The position numbers and the translations under genes were made by a program. From contig NZ_JABBPG010000010.1 of assembly GCF_013140855.1 (NCBI RefSeq), forward strand, positions 62,001 through 126,000: a stretch of 64,000 nt of DNA. The letters are read 5' to 3'. This stretch comes from Pseudoalteromonas caenipelagi (GTDB lineage: Bacteria; Pseudomonadota; Gammaproteobacteria; Enterobacterales; Alteromonadaceae). How positions within the stretch are numbered: position 1 is the first letter of the stretch; each line of letters opens with the position of its first letter. The notes below the pieces were generated by a model, which searched no databases, was not told the DNA's origin, and worked only from the letters and a program-made list of their open reading frames with translations. Of the stretch, positions 62,524-64,000 are shown one piece after another.

Positions 62524-64000
62524 TTAATGATAAACACTCTGGCCTTGACCAGGATATTTCTCAAATATATGCATATAAACTTCGCTACATTTTTTAGGCC
62601 ATAATTCGTCGTCATATGATTCAGGTAAGCTATCGAGCACTTCTTCAATCATATTCTTAACTCTGGCTTTTGTGCGTTGTTTTTTCCGCCAATCGATCAC
62701 CAATAACTCTTGAATCTTTTCCGTCAGTTCCTTAGCAATCTCTTTAACTTGCTTACGCTCTTTTTCCTCCAATGGTGCATCTTGAATCATCAAGTCATAT
62801 ACCGCTAACTCTTCCTCAGAAAGCCCTTCACGCACGGTACGCTTTTCTTCATGTTCAAGCTCATCAATAAAGTCTTTCAAACGGTTAAAGAACTCTTCTG
62901 CGGTATAAGCACCCAAGTTGTACTCTTCAATAAGCTCTAAAAACTTTTGCTGGAGATCTTTGCGGGCTTTATTTTTCAGTACCATAGGTTGAAGCTTGCG
63001 CTCTATAATGTTCTTCAACCGTTCGGCATCTGATTGCTGTGGCTTTTCAATTTTTGCCACCATGGTTGCTAAGGCATCAAAATCGATTTCAGCGATATTG
63101 ATAGGATCAGGTAAATTGCTTTGGATCTTGATTGTAGAGATTGAGTCATCTAGCAAATCATTTACTTGATTACGAACGACATCTAGCACATCTTCATCAT
63201 CAATTGATAAACCTGACTTCAAACGCATTTGCGTATAAATGACGTTAATTGCAATACGGTATGGTACATACTCATTTGCACTGTCGTCTGGCAATATAGC
63301 TTTAAAGATACGATTTATTTGACGCAAATATGCGGTAAACTCTTCTTTATTCTTAGGTTCAAGTAAGATCTCGCTTGCATTGTCGAGCATAGCTAGTTTA
63401 GTAAAACCATCAGCTGGTGCTTTTACGATACCGTTGATATCGATATCGTTAGTGTTTAAAAATGCTTGTAATTCATTAATAGCAATGCCTAGCGCTGAAA
63501 CTAGTTCCGACTTATCTTGCGCTGGGCTATCAACCTTATAAGGTGCGCCACCCTCAGCAACACCACCACCATATAAACCTAGTGCTTGTTGGAGAGAGCT
63601 AAAAATATTTATGTAATCAACAATCTGACCAGCTGATTTACCTTCGTAAACTCGGTTGGCACGGGCAATGGTCTGCATTAGTGTATGACTTTTGAATGGT
63701 TTATCTAAATAAAGTGTCGATACTGATGGTGCATCGAAACCTGTAAGCCACATGGCGCATACAAAAACAATCCGTAAATTATCCTCTGGGTCTTTGAACT
63801 TCTCATCTAACTTTTCTTTTAAAAACCTTTCTCTATGCGGTTTATAATTTAGACCTTTTTTAGCCAAACGTTCATCATCATTTTGCCCACCAGACACAAC
63901 AACTGCCATGTCTACCGACTCCATATGTTCAATCTGAAATTGAAGCTTATTCAGTCGGCTCCCTTTCGCATACTTGGCCTGTGTTTTTAAGCTTGTTAAC
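62524..64000 (-). CDS. hsdR: Type I restriction endonuclease subunit R, 3' part (5' end outside window)
   Basis: The frame is open to the window end, so only the C-terminal 491 or so residues are seen. They include the second RecA-like helicase lobe (RIVFVCAMWLTGFDAPSVSTLYLDKP and the motif VI region LMQTIARANRVYEGK) and the long helical C-terminal domain that contacts the methylase complex. HsdR translocates and cleaves unmodified DNA. hsdM and hsdS would be expected beyond the window. The stop is 10 nt before the palindrome. Confidence 0.92.
   Translation of the reverse strand, partial: LTSLKTQAKYAKGSRLNKLQFQIEHMESVDMAVVVSGGQNDDERLAKKGLNYKPHRERFLKEKLDEKFKDPEDNLRIVFVCAMWLTGFDAPSVSTLYLDKPFKSHTLMQTIARANRVYEGKSAGQIVDYINIFSSLQQALGLYGGGVAEGGAPYKVDSPAQDKSELVSALGIAINELQAFLNTNDIDINGIVKAPADGFTKLAMLDNASEILLEPKNKEEFTAYLRQINRIFKAILPDDSANEYVPYRIAINVIYTQMRLKSGLSIDDEDVLDVVRNQVNDLLDDSISTIKIQSNLPDPINIAEIDFDALATMVAKIEKPQQSDAERLKNIIERKLQPMVLKNKARKDLQQKFLELIEEYNLGAYTAEEFFNRLKDFIDELEHEEKRTVREGLSEEELAVYDLMIQDAPLEEKERKQVKEIAKELTEKIQELLVIDWRKKQRTKARVKNMIEEVLDSLPESYDDELWPKKCSEVYMHIFEKYPGQGQSVYH

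Noticed and set aside
1..64000. tRNA genes, CRISPR array, insertion sequence or integrase
   Set aside because: No cloverleaf-like segments, spaced direct repeats, transposase or recombinase motifs were recognised while reading; a covariance-model and profile search would be decisive.

Overview
The window looks like the chromosome of a marine gammaproteobacterium of the Alteromonadales, most likely Pseudoalteromonas. The reasons are the moderate AT-rich composition, the conserved miaB-ybeZ-ybeY-corC-lnt and leuS-lptE-holA-nadD-rsfS-rlmH-mrdA-rodA-rlpA-dacA-ybeD-lipB-lipA order, Vibrio/Alteromonas-type PomAB stator proteins, and many secreted or lipoprotein peptidases. The genus is an inference from gene order and protein resemblance; no database was searched.

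Layout. 1-5.3 kb: tRNA modification, rRNA maturation and envelope genes (miaB cut by the window edge, ybeZ, ybeY, corC, lnt). 5.3-9.0 kb: a loose accessory stretch with two doubtful reading frames, a small-ORF/HTH/GNAT operon, an SDR, a small outer-membrane-type protein and the decayed end of an ornithine-decarboxylase-like gene. 9.0-12.5 kb: FKBP isomerase overlapping a Lon-like protease, and a YbeL-type zinc ribbon. 12.6-25.3 kb: the leuS to lipA housekeeping and cell-elongation block. 25.5-28.6 kb: an aromatic amino acid permease and the sodium stator genes pomAB. 28.9-32.6 kb: xseB-ispA-dxs isoprenoid genes and an Mpo1-like membrane protein. 32.6-35.7 kb: a large sensor diguanylate cyclase. 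35.7-43 kb (minus strand): glyA, then nrdR-ribD-ribE-ribBX-ribH-nusB-thiL-pgpA. 43-48 kb (minus): thrABC behind a textbook attenuator with a leader peptide. 48-54.4 kb: an orphan receiver, a divergent histidine kinase, rdgC, an HDOD protein and an M49-like lipoprotein peptidase. 54.4-60 kb: an M17 aminopeptidase, CstA and an M3 peptidase, a peptide and amino acid use theme. 60-64 kb: a dinB with a scrambled 5' end, a second intact dinB, and the end of a type I restriction gene hsdR. This last part looks like the edge of an acquired island.

The most unusual features are regulatory. (1) A 52-bp palindrome with perfect 25-bp arms sits between hsdR and the intact dinB. It contains an SOS (LexA) box, part of a good sigma70 promoter and the Shine-Dalgarno of dinB. 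The geometry suggests SOS-started transcripts expose the ribosome site while read-through transcripts hide it. (2) thiL has its Shine-Dalgarno separated from the start codon by a terminator-like hairpin; with the hairpin folded the spacing becomes 9 nt. (3) The M17 aminopeptidase has its ribosome site in the 3' arm of the preceding terminator-like stem. (4) A 14-bp unit is present three times in tandem inside the hairpin after rdgC. Also notable are the RibBX-type protein lacking the zinc cysteines of GTP cyclohydrolase II, and the pairing of a disabled dinB with a divergent intact replacement. No tRNA, rRNA, CRISPR array, insertion sequence or integrase was recognised.
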